This document shows, one piece after another, positions 10,021 to 22,220 of a stretch of DNA of 31,488 nt. The position numbers and the translations under genes were made by a program. The notes under the pieces were generated by a model that did no database searches, had not been told where the DNA came from, and worked only from the letters and a program-made list of their open reading frames with translations. Source of the DNA: Phoronis australis (Eukaryota; Phoronida; Phoronidae); the NCBI GenBank assembly GCA_002633005.1, contig NMRA01001028.1, positions 30,513 through 62,000 of the forward strand, given 5' to 3'. How positions within the stretch are numbered: position 1 is the stretch's first letter; each line of letters starts with the position of its first letter.

Positions 10021-10212
10021 GACCGCGTGAAATCATTTTTTAGAGACATCTGTGTAATGACAGAACTTCTCCATGTCATGGCACTGTGAGTGGGTGACAC
10101 TATTATTCTAAGTTAACTTTCTATTCTTATAACTAACTTTGAAACGAAAAGACATTAAGTTTGAAAAGTTTGCAACTATACATCTACGAGTAACTCAACA
10201 CTGTGGCCATAC

Positions 10213-10410
10213 CTTGCTCTTGTACTTTTCATTTCCGAGTTTAAACCTGACGTAAGGATCGCTGAATCCGTTGTCATCCATAGGCAGCAAATTACGCCCC
10301 TCCACCAGGGTTACGCTGACAATGCAATCCCACACCTGCGACTTGATTCGGCGAGAGTCCCGTCGCTGAGATTCAGTGCGCTCTCGTTCCCGTAGCGTCT
10401 GCTTGACATA
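10213..10410 (-). CDS. MCTP: MCTP exon, basic linker and start of C2B
   Basis: 198-nt exon, phase 0 at both ends. The acceptor is TTTCTTACAG and the donor GTATGG. The first 25 or so residues form a highly charged linker ([14 protein letters not shown], then [10 protein letters not shown]). The C2B domain starts at [16 protein letters not shown]. Loop 1 is [11 protein letters not shown], with the Asp ligands of loop 1, and the exon ends KYKSK, the usual lysine-rich strand. RRDS fits the simple basophilic kinase pattern R-R-x-S, a possible regulatory site (inference). A linker with this many Arg could also contact acidic membranes. Family members have a basic, poorly conserved linker here. Confidence 0.95.
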
Positions 10411-10819
10411 CTGTAAGAAAATTAAAGACTGAGTAAAAAATCAAATATAGAAGACAAATTTCGCAGATAAACAGAATTCAACGATGGCCTTTTTTACAAA
10501 ACAAACATTTAGTAAATCTGATTCACTTTGGCATTCTAAAAGTTTCTGCATTCCTATTCTAACAGTTTACAGACAATGAGCGATGTCATATAAAGAATTG
10601 AGCAAAATTTTAATAACTTGCCTGTATATCTGATCAACGCGTTTGCCACAGATGAGAGGAACAAGAATTGAAGAGCAAGATGTAACCCAGGGAATCCCCA
10701 GCCAGTTCCCTAATAGCTAATTTTGCATAAATAAGTGGAGATGGACCCAAAGATTTAGAAAAACAAGAGCAAGCTGAAATGCTCCCACGACTGCAAGCAA
10801 ACTGTGTGCTTCTTGTATC

Positions 10820-11480
10820 ACAAAAATGGCCACTAGATGGCGCATATCGTCCAATCCATCTGAAAACGGAACACGCCATCGCTTCTTTAATACAAAGTTA
10901 TTTACCAAATTTCATAAAAATCTGTCAAGGAACTTCAGAGAAACAAAGAAAAAAATGAAATTGCCACAAGGAGGCACAGCGTCCGCCTGAAAGTTGTCTA
11001 TTGTTAGCTTCATATAAATATACTTATTAACTTTAATAAAGTTCCTGCAGTGGGTTTAGGAGATACAACTACGGGGGCAAAACAAAACTACCACCTGCCA
11101 GTATTCAAAGTCATCATCGTCAACAGAATGGTTTGGTTGATAGAGAGGTGGACGTAAAAAAAATCGAAAACAGTAAAAATGGCTGCTAGGAGGCGCAAAA
11201 TACCACCAACCCATTTGAAAATTGCAGGATAGCATCACCTCACCAATAGATGTTTATATTCCAAATTGTATGAAACTCCATTGAGGACCTTTGAATATAC
11301 AGGGGTACCCGTAAAAAACTAAACTTGCCACTAGGGGGCAAACTGGTAGTCAGAGAAGTACGAAATTTATTGTCTAATGTCGTCAGCTTGATAGGAACAC
11401 ATCTGCCAAAAATCTCATCAAGATCCTGTGAGGGGTTTAGGAGATACAGCTGCTGACACCGGATGCCCAGAAAGAGATGA
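10820..11480. repeat. diverged dispersed repeat with internal modules
   Basis: Two similar blocks are visible: 10909-10980 and 11260-11340 (each: AATTTCATAAAAATC or AAATTGTATGAAACTCC, then GCCAC(A/T)AGG(A/G)GGCA). GGGTTTAGGAGATACA occurs at about 11053 and again at about 11435. Spacing and order suggest a tandemly arranged or nested ancient repeat. No terminal structure was identified, so class is unknown. Confidence 0.55.
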
Positions 11481-12930
11481 AGGCAATATGCGACCACATA
11501 TAAATACGTGGGCGCATAACGATCGACATTTTGTCAAGTCATCAAAACTTCTCCATTGCAATAATCATAATGAAACTAAGAGGTTACAATGAGTCCCCCA
11601 ATTCTCAATTTCACATGATTCAAAATTTTCACAGGACAAAAAACCTCTGGATAACAAACAGGAAAACAACTGTCATTCAATTCCTTTTGACAACTAATAA
11701 CATAAACAACTGAATACAATGAAATGCTCAACATCACCACAAGAGCTTACAAAGCCCAAACAAGCACATGAAAATGAACAGCACACCTGAATTGACAGCC
11801 CCCAAATAAAAAAATAGAATTCCTTCACGAAAAATCACCAGAAATCATATTATTGTACACCAAAATTAGAAACATTAAAACTGACGAAAAGTCAACCAAT
11901 AGGTAAGAAAAGAGACCAACCTTCCTTACCAAGGATCAAATTTTTTAATTAATCAATTATAGACTCGTAAACTATACATTTTAAAATCCTTGATGATTGC
12001 AGAATATCATCAAAATGAATCATTTTGTGTACAAAAATAATTTCTAAATCTTCATGATCATGAGGCGAATGTTTTTTAAAAAAATCACTGTAATTTCCAT
12101 AAACATAGATTTTATAAATTTAAAACTTGAAAACACTGCTTTTTAATCAAAAAGCTACAAAAGAACGTCCAGGATTTCGATTAAAGGCCATTTAGCTCAA
12201 GAACTCAGCTGTAAAAAACGAACACATCATACATTCCTGCAGTTTTGACCCCGAGTCCTTATTGCTAACGTCTTTGAAAGAAAAATCAGCGGACACACTT
12301 GTGTGGCTAATAAAACAAAGAAACAGAATTTGTGGGCTTCGTCTGAAAAAACTGTTTGTGGAAAATATAGCGATCTCAGTGAAAATCACAATTGTTTAAA
12401 AAAAACGCAGTGATTTTGTTATGAACATCAGGACATTTTGTACATACTAGTAATGTGATTCCTGTGGTCATCAAAGACTTTAAAATTCAAAGTTTTATGG
12501 GTCAACAATTCCATCCTTGGACACAAAGGTAGCCCAGACCCATTCCCACTGCCAAGAAAACAAATTAAACACCCCACCAATGCACTGTTCTTCAAACACA
12601 GGGAGACATCAGAGTTCTTTGTCATTTTATGACACACATAAAGTCAGCATGGACTCGGCAGTTTGGCTATAAGTATTTAAGATTTAGTCAAATTTTTCAT
12701 GCCGGATATAGGACAACTTTTTTGTAGATGGGGAGGGCACTTGATACAGGCAGTGTGAATGAAACTTAAGCGAGACGAAGAACAGCCGCAGTAGTAGAAA
12801 TAAAATAATGTGAGTTCCACAGATGCTGGAATAAAGACTTCCCATCAAAAGCATAATCCCCACCTAGCAACCTAGCATAATAGAAAAGACAAGACAAGAA
12901 AGTTTAATATAATGTCAAAAAATGCGAGAC

Positions 12931-12951
12931 CTTCGACTCCTTCTTTTTTGC
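12931..12951 (-). CDS. MCTP: candidate 21-nt microexon in the C2A-C2B linker
   Basis: Within the 6.7 kb intron a strong acceptor (a run of T then GTAG) is followed by 21 nt reading A-K-K-K-E-S-K and a GT (GTCTCG). The length is a multiple of 3 and the flanking exons are both phase 0, so it could be included without changing the frame, adding to the charged linker. The donor is poor beyond GT, so this may be chance. Seen: acceptor, length, open frame. Inferred: use as an optional exon. Confidence 0.3.
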
Positions 12952-15900
12952 CTACAAAAAAACACAAGACATGCAGTTAGGACGTACATATCAGCAAACA
13001 CTACTAAAACACAACATTTCATAGCACTAACGCATGGAACACATACTGTGGAATTATGTTTTAATATTAACTACCGGTAGTTGTTCAATAAATGTTGCAA
13101 ATGCAGTTTTCGATAGAACAAATTGATGAGAATAATTTTCTTTTCATTTCACATTTAAACTAATAAGCTGATGACCAAAAAGTGCTAATGCAAAAAGTAT
13201 ATTTATATTAGTTTATGTTTAATTGATTATAGTTTTAATTAATTAATTAATGACATGAAACCAATCATTATGCTAAGATTCAAATCTAGTATATGCTGTT
13301 TACTTCTCTGCCTCATAGAGGTCTCTGATCACTTGAGTGTGAGAGAGGGAATGAAAGTGGTGGCAGTGAGGATGCTCATGGAAAGCCGTGCTCAACAAAG
13401 AAAACATCTTTTAAATAAAAAACAAACATAAAGTGCGTGTAAATATAACCACAGACCAGAGCCATGAGCTGAGCTGAATGATTCAAGTGAACAATATTTG
13501 AGCAGACAGCTAACAAGGCTTGAAAACACAGCAAATTGAGCTCCCGACAAATGTTCTCATTTTCACATGGAGCTTATAGCTCTCCCTTTGCAGTGGTCTT
13601 GGGAAACTTTACTTCAGTACAAACTGACAACAAATGTCCCTGACTAAAGGTTACCAAGCCAGACTAAGAGCTGACAATTAAAACACCATTAACCAATAAA
13701 CCCTTACTAACAGGTTACATTCCAAGGCCATGCCTACAAACACTGCCATCTTTCGTCATAATTTTAAATTAATGAACAGTAAAAATCCAATAGAATAATG
13801 TTAGACAGTGCTAGGAAAGTAATACTTCTACATTTTAAGGGGTACAAACTGTTAACACAAAAACGCAGCTGGGTCAAACAACGCACACTAAATGTTACAG
13901 CCGGACAGGGAGATTATCCACACAGTTTTCAATTAAACTACTCTTCAAACTGCAGTTTTGCCATGATGAAGAATCATGAGCATTCTTGAGATCCGCAGAG
14001 ACAGGCGTCCACATGAGCAGAAAGAAAAAAACAAATTGTGAGCAAAAAACACAAACACACAAATGCATGCGGAAAGAGACAACTTAGGACAAAGGTAAAA
14101 ATGGTTGGTTAATATTGGCATGCATGGAAATTGAGAACAGAATGGCAATTCTGGTGTTAATTCGTACAAACTTGAACAAATCTTCGCATTATAGACTTAC
14201 AAAATTTAAGGTTAATGTAGAACCTCACTGACATGAGTGCCTATATATTTTCAGAAAGAAGAAATCTTGTACAATTTGATATTTTGATGTATTACACTAA
14301 CCTCTATTACATGAGTCATGTCATCAAACGACCGCATCAATAACATAGTCAATTTTAATTCGATGTAAATGTCCAAGATGATATCTCCAAAATGCTGTTG
14401 CCGTTTTGTAAAATGCCATTTTGTTTTTGCTTTATGTAACTTTTTATGAAAATCACCAAGATTACAAATTTTGATAGCCCCTCATGCAAGAGTGGGGACA
14501 TTCTAAAATAATGGGTAATGGCCTTTTCCGAGTACAGTGTACAAAGCATAGCGTAAGGAAATTTCATATGAACCAAATCAGCCATTTCTGAGATACGATG
14601 CCCAAAAGATTTCCAAATTTTTTCGGAGACATTTCCAATTAGAAAAGTGCACAAATTAACAGCAGAATTAAAGTGACCCTAAGCAGATGGTCTGATTGAG
14701 GTCAAATTATTACTAATGTTCAACTGGTCAGCATAAACACACAACATCAATTATAAGGCAAAAGGTAAGCTCTCTTCACTGGTACCTTGTTCTTTCCAGG
14801 GCTTAACAGCTGACAAGAGACAAACAGCCAAAACGTAAAATGTGCCAAGAGTACAAAACAAAACACAATAACGTTGTCAAGAGATTCAAGTTCTACAAAA
14901 CCAATGATTTGGTCCTTAAACATGCACACTAGGCCATCACTGGCACTGCCAACGCTTTTTAAAACTGCATTCCTCATTTGTAATTAAATTTTGAGAATGT
15001 TTACGAGAGAGAATAGTTTTGGACGAGATGCATATCATGAATGTTTTTAAATTATAAGGTACACTTAGACAAGTACTGACCAGGCAGTACCCGAGATTTC
15101 AGGTGAAAAAACAGGAGGTACAACTGGCTGTAATACATAGCTCTGCTCTGGTACATACCTCACCCGACAATTACAACTCAGATGAAAATCAGAATTCTAT
15201 TGAAATTGGGCGAGTTAAACATCCACAGTGGGCATTATAAAGGCTATTGTTTTAATTGAATTCCACATGAAAATGGAACGCAGAAATTTCGACAAAAAAC
15301 ATGAATGAACTGGAGAAGATGGTTTTCATTTAAAATATGGTAGCAAAGCTGCCATTCAGTCATCTGTCAACTATTAATAGTTACCTCCCATCATATTAAG
15401 GATTTAACTAAAACATGAATGGGCATTCGGCAGTATCCGAATTGCCAATCGGCACATTTGGCAGCGAGTGGACAAGTCACTAAAAGGTGCATTTGGTATG
15501 GCAGGGAAAAATAAATGACATTCTTTCCTCAATAACAAGTTATTACAGTTTTTACTTCACTTTTCCACCTAAATTCATTCACTGTTCATTTATTTCACAC
15601 AAATTTTAAATCAATCCAGAATTGCATCAATTCTTCACTTCATTCTCAAAAACAATTTCCAAAGTTGTTATTTTTTCTATTTATCATCAGCTAATTATTT
15701 TGCTATAAATAATGGGAACTTAATAACCAAACCTTGTTCTATGGCATTTAGATGGTTATTTGCGCAGGCAGTTAATAGATGAGGGCTGGTTATTACCATC
15801 CTCAAATGCATGAGATGAAACTTCTTCAATATCACCAAGGCAACAAGAAACAAAGCCAGAATTACTCTGGTCTGGTCTGATAAATTAATGTCTCCAATTT

Positions 15901-16928
15901 TCAAGATAGTATTTTACACCCAAGGACAACATTTAATGGCATGTTTAAAGCTAGTAATTCCTACAGCAACATGTCAATCTAAACATTAATGGGTGCAATA
16001 CCAGGCTATAGTATTCTGCAACATCTCACACTCCAATACAAGCAGATGTCCCAATAACACTCACAAGGCTGCTGCTATCTGTCATGCAAATTAACCAATC
16101 AAATATAACAAATCTGGTATGCTGCGGAGGAGTGACACGTGTGAATGTATAAATCTGACAAGGTAGAATTAGACTAAAAATATTATTTGGGAAAGTGAAT
16201 AGCTGAAATGAAAATGTCTTCTGATCAGAATACTTGGTGTCTGGCAACCAGTCTAAAAAGAGACCAGACTGAATTGTACTTTGCCATCCTCACCAGCCAA
16301 TCAACACTGTATGACAAGTGTGTATTCACAGTTATGACAGAAACTTGATGGCTGAATGACAGCGAACACAATACCTAAGTGCATTGTCCACTCGCACGAG
16401 CTTGCATGTTACCAAAATCAAATTAAAATCTAGGGAGCCAATGCGTTGTCAATTAAATGGGAAAATGACTCTAATAACCAAAATAACCGCCACCAGGGTT
16501 AAAGCAGTTATCGAAATAAACTGGACAACATTGGAATTCAACGAAGTTTCAGCACACAGATTTACAACCAAATATACATTTATTTGATTAAACTAGAATC
16601 AACATTGGTTAAATCTTGATAAAAACTCGACAAGTGTTGTTCCATCTACCACGTTAAGATCATGACAACTTGCTGCGCAAAAAATAAATCAATAGCAGTG
16701 GAGGGCAATAATGTCACATTAATTCAAGGACAAAAGTTTGACAAAAGGGTTACCTCATTGTGACAAAAATCAACCAAAATGCCCAGGAATTTTGGAAAGA
16801 CGTTTGTCCAACTTAGGAAGAGAGTATGACAGAGTTCTATTGAAGTCTGTCATTTACATAGTATATTTCTAAACCACAGTTCAGCAGCAGGAATGCCAAG
16901 CATCACAAATATTACCAAGTCAAGGAAA

Positions 16929-16960
16929 ACACAGACAGACATACAGACAAACAAACAAAC
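16929..16960. repeat. simple repeat, CAGA/CAAA-rich
   Basis: Short low-complexity run of ACAGACAG and ACAAACAA units. The open frame across it (LFVCLYVCL on the minus strand) is a by-product. Confidence 0.85.
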
Positions 16961-17147
16961 TGATGACAGGCATGGACACTTGACAACAATATGCAATCAT
17001 ATACACACGAGCGCACACCTCACCAATATAATGTGGCAAAAATTGATTCATCGCCCAGCAAGATATCGATCGCATCCTGGTGAGACTATTGCTGCTTTTT
17101 ATTGGACAACTACATAAGAAAGACAAGCGGCCATGTTTAGAACTTAC

Positions 17148-17256
17148 TTCCTCCTTTTCCTCCTGAGTTTTGGGAATGAGGCTACAAGTGAGCAGAAGAT
17201 ATCCCATGTACTCACTGCTGCCTTTATCTGATAGTTCTAACTTGATGTCTTTTGGT
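17148..17256 (-). CDS. MCTP: MCTP exon, end of C2A
   Basis: 109-nt exon, phase 2 in and phase 0 out. The acceptor is GTGCTGTTGTAG and the donor a good GTAAGT. It encodes PKDIKLELSDKG, then EYMGYLLLTCSLIPKT and an acidic-basic tail EEKEE. This matches the last strands of MCTP C2A, where family members read L-x-L-x-D followed by G-x-(I/L)-x-L. The join from the previous exon makes a Val codon (GT+A). It leaves the domain and enters the linker to C2B. The next intron is the longest certain one in the gene (6.7 kb). Confidence 0.93.
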
Positions 17257-17684
17257 CTACAACAGCACATGATGTTATTCATCATTAAAACCACACATTA
17301 GTTTGTTTTTCCTTCTATAACAATTTGATTGCGATAAAGATCTCTGATGTAGTCCCAGAGGACAGAAAAGTCATTAGATGGCATTTGAGTAGTCAACAGA
17401 TCTAACTTTGAGGTTATATAACTATAACAGACAGCAAAGATTAGGTAGTCTCGTGTTCTTATTTCAGGTTTGACAACTAATAGGTTAAGATGATTGAAAA
17501 TAAAGACAATGCAATTTGAAAAAAACATGATAAGTACATAATAACAGATCATTGATGACAAGTTTGAAGATGAATTTAAATAAGTGGCCAAAGTTTTGCA
17601 CGAAGAGATTTTGACAATGTAATTTGTATTTTCAGTCTAACTGGAACGTAAACAAAAAACAATTAGTACTGCCAATTAACCTAC
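17257..17684. other. intron, no other feature seen
   Basis: Intron inside C2A, AT-rich. An open frame of 97 codons on the minus strand (17298-17591) has no recognised similarity. Confidence 0.9.
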
Positions 17685-17907
17685 ACTTCTAAGGTGAAAT
17701 CCATTAGATTAATCTCCGCTGAGCCCATGGGGTCGTCATGGAAACCACGGTCATAATCAAACACCTTCACATTCAGGGTCTTAAAGGCGTCATCAACAGG
17801 AAGGGTGAATTTCTCGTCCCACTTGGGGTTGAGGGTTTTGAACAATGTCTGGCTTTTGTACAACTGCTTTCCGCCACTCTTAAACTTGACATAGGGGTCG
17901 CTGGTAC
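17685..17907 (-). CDS. MCTP: MCTP exon, core of C2A
   Basis: 223-nt exon, phase 1 in, phase 2 out. The acceptor is TTTCTTCCACAG and the donor GTAGGT after GAA GT. It encodes the body of the first C2 domain: TSDPYVKFKSGG, then YKSQTLFKTLNPKWDEKF and the loop 3 stretch VFDYDRGFHDDPMG. With the Asp in ARDSNG of the preceding exon, the Asp of SDPY and three Asp in loop 3 give all five classical calcium ligands, so C2A should bind calcium. The NPKWDE motif is typical of MCTP C2 domains. An in-frame TAG follows just after the donor, so the exon end is well defined. Confidence 0.96.
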
Positions 17908-20900
17908 CTGTGGAAGAAAGAAAGGAGTGCGCGTTAGTATGATGGTTATTTGTACAGGTGGTTGCTGCAACTTCAAAACACATACATTGAACGAAGTATT
18001 AGCAAAGACACATCAAATGTAGGATGAGAGGGCCCTCTTGTTCCCAGAATTGGGCAAAAACAAGGAAAAGACAGGTTCAAAGCTTGGCATATCATTAGAC
18101 AACTCCCCAAATGCAATTTGGCCAAATTCTGAGGTCACAAAACCAGATCTTTCAGCTCACCATAACAAAAAACATGCCTGAGCGCATAAGTCCTGGCCCC
18201 CCTACACATGATGTATAGTTGGCAACGGGCAGAAATGAAAAACAAGATATTTGAATAAATGAAAAACAGGGCAAATGTTTACCACAATGCCACCCATTAT
18301 TAATCTTTTTAGATTTTTTAGTGCAACAGAAAACTAGGAGTATATCGTGCGCTTCAATAATGACCCATATCTACCATGGAGCCCGATATTCCGTGTAGGC
18401 TTATTTCCTCCGCCTCTCAGATCCTCACGGCACATTGTGAAAGTTTGAGTGGTTAACGATTCTTTCTGTTTTCTATTAAAAATTTCCAACTCCTGCCAAC
18501 CTGTAGTAGTCTCACGGTGTTCGGAAATGTGTGTGGTGACTTCATGGGACACTTGGGTTATTAACCAGGTCGCCAAGCAAAATCTTAGGTCGCAACGACA
18601 ACCAATGCCCGGACATCAGAAAGAAAGTCAAGCAAGTTTCAAATCTCACTTCTATACATTAAAACAATGAGTGGTATGAGACGTCCATTCAATGAAATGA
18701 ACAAAATAGGTTCAAAATAAATGCGTAATCCGTACATTGCTTAATGTTTAATATTTCATACAACGTAACAATCAATATTTTGTGTTTGAGATTATTCAGA
18801 TACTATACTATACAAGCCAGACTCATTGACCGAGTATCAGTCTTAGTCATTTAGTACCGTAATATCATCTAGTTCACTGTGAACTTAGAGCTATTAGTTA
18901 GAGCTTGACACTTTTCACCATAAAGGCAATTAGCTCATATCAGAATAAACTACTCATCACCAAAAACACTGCTAATTGAAAATATCTGGTTCATTGTCTG
19001 CCTGTCACTGGCACAGTTTAACTTTAATTTATGTCATGGCATGAGTTGAGAGGAGACTGAACCATTGTAAAATGCATTATTGGTAAGTCCCAAATGAAAA
19101 CTAAGGTCCGCCATAGCAATCAAACGTCTGCACCATTTTAGTGCAGTCAAAATATGTTTACCATTTGCAGATCCTCAATTATCAATAGCATCTTGAATTA
19201 TGCTTATTTTATATCTTGGATCATCTAGTGAGGAGATTATTGGAAATAAGATAATGAAATTCAAATAAAGTCAAGACCTGTCCAAGAAGGTTAAGAAGCT
19301 GATTCTGGTCTGTACTCCTAACCATTTTCAGAGAATGTGCTCATTCATGACTCGCATTGGTTTCATCCAAGCTCGCGTTCTCTTGAAAAGCAACACAAAG
19401 GCCCATATGCGTGTTAGGGTACGCATGGCTTGAAACACCATACTTGCTAAACAATGCAGAATTATCCCTAAATCATACACCTGACACTACTCCAAGACCA
19501 CAGTCAACTTGTTTTAGTAGCCAGACGGCAATAGTCTGTTTAAAAGTGACCGTTGTCATAGCAAAATGCGCTTGCCATTGAGTCCTAACTGGCGACACGA
19601 TGGCATTCTACAACTGAGCAGTTTCTACAATGCCATTGTTTTGAGACGACGTCTACCAGTGTTCAGCCATGGAATTTCATTGTTTGCCGCAACAAGTTGA
19701 CAAAAAAGAATCCATCTCTTGTCACAGTTTTGACCTCGTTTACCCTGGTCCAAAGTTGCTGAAAAGCATGGCAAATTCACGTAAAACTGCGCGAATCGCC
19801 CATTATCTCCCCACATCGCATTACATAGATCCACTTTTCAAACAGCAGCAAAACTTTGATACGTGATCATGCCTCTGATTACAAAGTTGGAGCTCAAAAA
19901 TGATGGCAACATGTTCAGGACTGTGACGACATTGCCGACGCCATTAGAGAAAAAACTCAGACTTCATTAACTCGAGTGCCATCAGCCCAATCCCATCAAA
20001 ACTGCATAGATTTAAGTAAAAACCACAAAAATCCCATAAAGTATAATTTTTGCTCGTTTCAGGTGGATTTTCTTCTTTTTTAAAAGTGAGCAAATTAAAA
20101 AAAAATGCAACACTGACTGGATTAAAACCACAGACCAGAACCATGCGACTATACCATGTCAAGGATTGGCTTACTCGTATCTCAAAATCCAACTGCTCTT
20201 GCTGGTTTGGTAATTAGTCCAATTGTGTTGTACAAACAGCAGAATTAATGAGAAGCAGAATACCGGCCACTTGTTCAGAAGTTCAAGATAGTTAAAGTCA
20301 CATTTCCTGTCTGATTTTCAAAATTCAAAAACCTAATGTGTGCACTTTCACAAATTATTCGAAACAAAAACTTGAAAAATACCATTGTTGCTCCCAGGAG
20401 TGTGTCAATGATTCCAATTATGTGGAGAATGATGATATCAGCAGTTTGTGGAGTCTAAAGGCAATGAAACTGCCTACAACAACTACAAGTGCCTGCCCCG
20501 GTCGCTAGCTCTACATGTTGATGTAAGTTTCATGACGAAGTGACGAGCAGAACTTCCCGGGCTGTGGGAAATTTCGGGGTCTAACGGAGCTCAACACGCA
20601 GTGCTACCAGCACTGTATTTTGATGAGAGTCTTTCCACAGCTAGCTGACCGGTTATGAAATAACCGCAGTACACACAAAGTCATTGATAACTACATTTTG
20701 TCCGGCGGTCATGTTCAGTCTCGAGCAGTCCTGTTTTATGGTGGAACGGTCATGTTTTTAGTTGCGTCGGTCTCATTGTCTGGTGCAGCTGTCCCATTAG
20801 ATCCTCTTTGGTCCTGTGAGTCGGTCTGATTTGGAAAACTGGCGGTCATGTTTTGGGTCCAGCAGTAATGTTGTTTCTCATTGCCAGTGGTTCACCCCAA

Positions 20901-20963
20901 TTGTCCAAAAGTACCATACCACAAAAATGCCTAGAGGGGTGCTAGGGTGACAGACTGACCTAC
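17908..20963. other. intron between C2A exons
   Basis: 3056-nt intron. The right end from 20490 on belongs to the duplicated segment. The part 17908-20489 is AT-rich with no repeat I can define. Stretches near 18340-18620 and 19550-19870 are somewhat richer in CpG and carry short open frames on both strands without recognisable similarity. Confidence 0.85.
20700..20877. repeat. degenerate GGTCATGTTTT-type short repeats (copy A)
   Basis: Variants of GCGGTCATGTT, GCAGTCCTGTTTT, ACGGTCATGTTTTT and CGGTCTGATTTGG follow one another at about 20-35 bp spacing. The same block is in copy B at about 23678-23856. It lies within 90-265 nt downstream of the exon donor in transcription sense. Confidence 0.6.
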
Positions 20964-21072
20964 CATTGCTATCTCTTGCTACCAGGTCTACTCCCTCCTT
21001 CAAATGAACGTCAAGCTCAAAAAATGGATGATGGCGTAAGGCGCTCATGTGTTCCTGTGGTGAGACGGGCTC
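20964..21072 (-). CDS. MCTP: MCTP exon, start of C2A, downstream copy (copy A)
   Basis: Same 109-nt exon as 23943-24051, with equally good splice sites (acceptor TTCCTTCCACAG, donor GTAGGT). It ends with the G that completes Gly with the GT of the next exon at 17907. It encodes the proline-containing linker EPVSPQEH, the strand FFELDVHL and calcium loop 1 (ARDSNG). It is the copy nearest to the rest of C2A, with an intron of 3056 nt between. Protein-level identity with the other copy is complete, so a choice between them would change regulation or stability, not sequence. The sequence does not show which copy is used. Confidence 0.88.
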
Positions 21073-22220
21073 CTGTGGAAGGAAAACAAACATAGCCGTT
21101 AATGAGAGCATCAATCAGGGGAGGTAATATCGATCGATATCAGTACTGTACGATGAAAACCATCCTGTGCTGGGACTCTCACCGGTCGAGTTTGGCAACT
21201 CAACTGGTTTCTTACCTTAAAACCTTCAAAAAACACCCACCTTCAGCTGGTTCTTCTCTGGAAATCGCCTTGGAAACCAGGCGTGAAATTGTATTCTTAA
21301 ATTTCATTTTGAAAGTTTTGAACAGCTTAAGTCCCGTCCACACACGGTTTACCCTACAACAGCTTGCACTTAGTGTAACTTACACCACTTTTAAGTGAAG
21401 CGACCACACACACACACATATCCAATATACTTACAGGTAAGGGGGAAACTATCACCCTGTGAACAGCACTGAACACGTAATTTGCAAGTACAGTGGAGAA
21501 AAGAAACCCTCTGTGTGTAACCACAGCAGATAATTACTTCCAATGTTTGCAGTCACACAGGAATAAGCAGCGGTGCAAGTTACTCTAACACAAGTAAGCA
21601 GAGTAAGTGGTCACAAACAGGGTAAGTTGCACCGTTGAAATATCATCTATACAGCCTCCCAAACCTAACGAGGACTCATTTCAGGAATAACTTGTTCTGG
21701 GGTAAGTCTGTGTGTGGATGGCACTAAAGTTACATACAAACGTGAAATGTACACATGGTTAGGTTTTGCATGTTCAAAATGGGACCAGGGATGTAGAAAG
21801 TAGGACACAGCCAGTAATTTCCGTTTCATTAAATCTGCTGGGGAGGCAACATAATGAGCCAATTACAAAGGCTGATAAACCATCACTTGGAAATCGAGAA
21901 AAGTCAAGTGTCATCCCAGAATTCTGGGCATGTAGACACTCATAATCGAAATGGGCATTCGCAATAACAGTTGCCACAGAAAAGAAAAATGACTTCGCAA
22001 TTCTACACTTCTACACACAAATTCCAGCCAAAACCTAATGATTTCCTTAGAAACCCACGTGACCACAGTTTCATGCTATTCTAGAGTTACTAGCACCAAT
22101 AGTTTATGGGGAGGATACACTAGATGTCCACTTATTTTAACAAAACAAATTAAAAATATTCTCCAGGAAATTGGGAGAGGCCACACTAACTGACTGTGGA
22201 CAAACTGCAGTTAACGATTA

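Larger units (their letters stand above)
9277..10212. other. intron with minisatellite and possible SINE
   Basis: Intron between the two first C2B exons. It contains the 45-bp repeat (9599-9732) and a possible SINE remnant (9837-10020). Open frames here derive from the repeat. Confidence 0.88.
10411..17147. other. long intron between C2A and C2B
   Basis: 6.7 kb intron, AT-rich. It holds a diverged repeat with CTCF-like motifs (about 10800-11480), the candidate microexon (12931-12951), a short run of TTAA units (about 13232-13252), and a CAGA/CAAA-rich run (16929-16960). The segment 14340-14620 uses wording (GAGATACGATGCC, TTTCATATGAACC) reminiscent of the 10.9-11.5 kb repeat and may be a related fragment. 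Nothing else recognised; open frames here are short and unlike known proteins. Confidence 0.85.
20490..22220. repeat. 1.7 kb direct duplication, copy A
   Basis: Near-identical to 23469-25191, starting at TGCCTGCCCCGGTCGCTAGC and ending at CAGTTAACGATTA. Differences seen by eye are scattered substitutions and small indels (for example TGCATG present near 21767 and absent in the other copy), a few percent overall, not counted exactly. It includes the C2A exon 20964-21072, about 470 bp downstream of it in transcription sense, and about 1.15 kb upstream. Confidence 0.97.

Noticed and set aside
13306-13345. Candidate small exon with a long pyrimidine tract (minus strand, acceptor CACACTCAAG)
   Set aside because: In the required phase 0 it reads into TGA and its length (28 nt to the GTAAAC) would break the frame.
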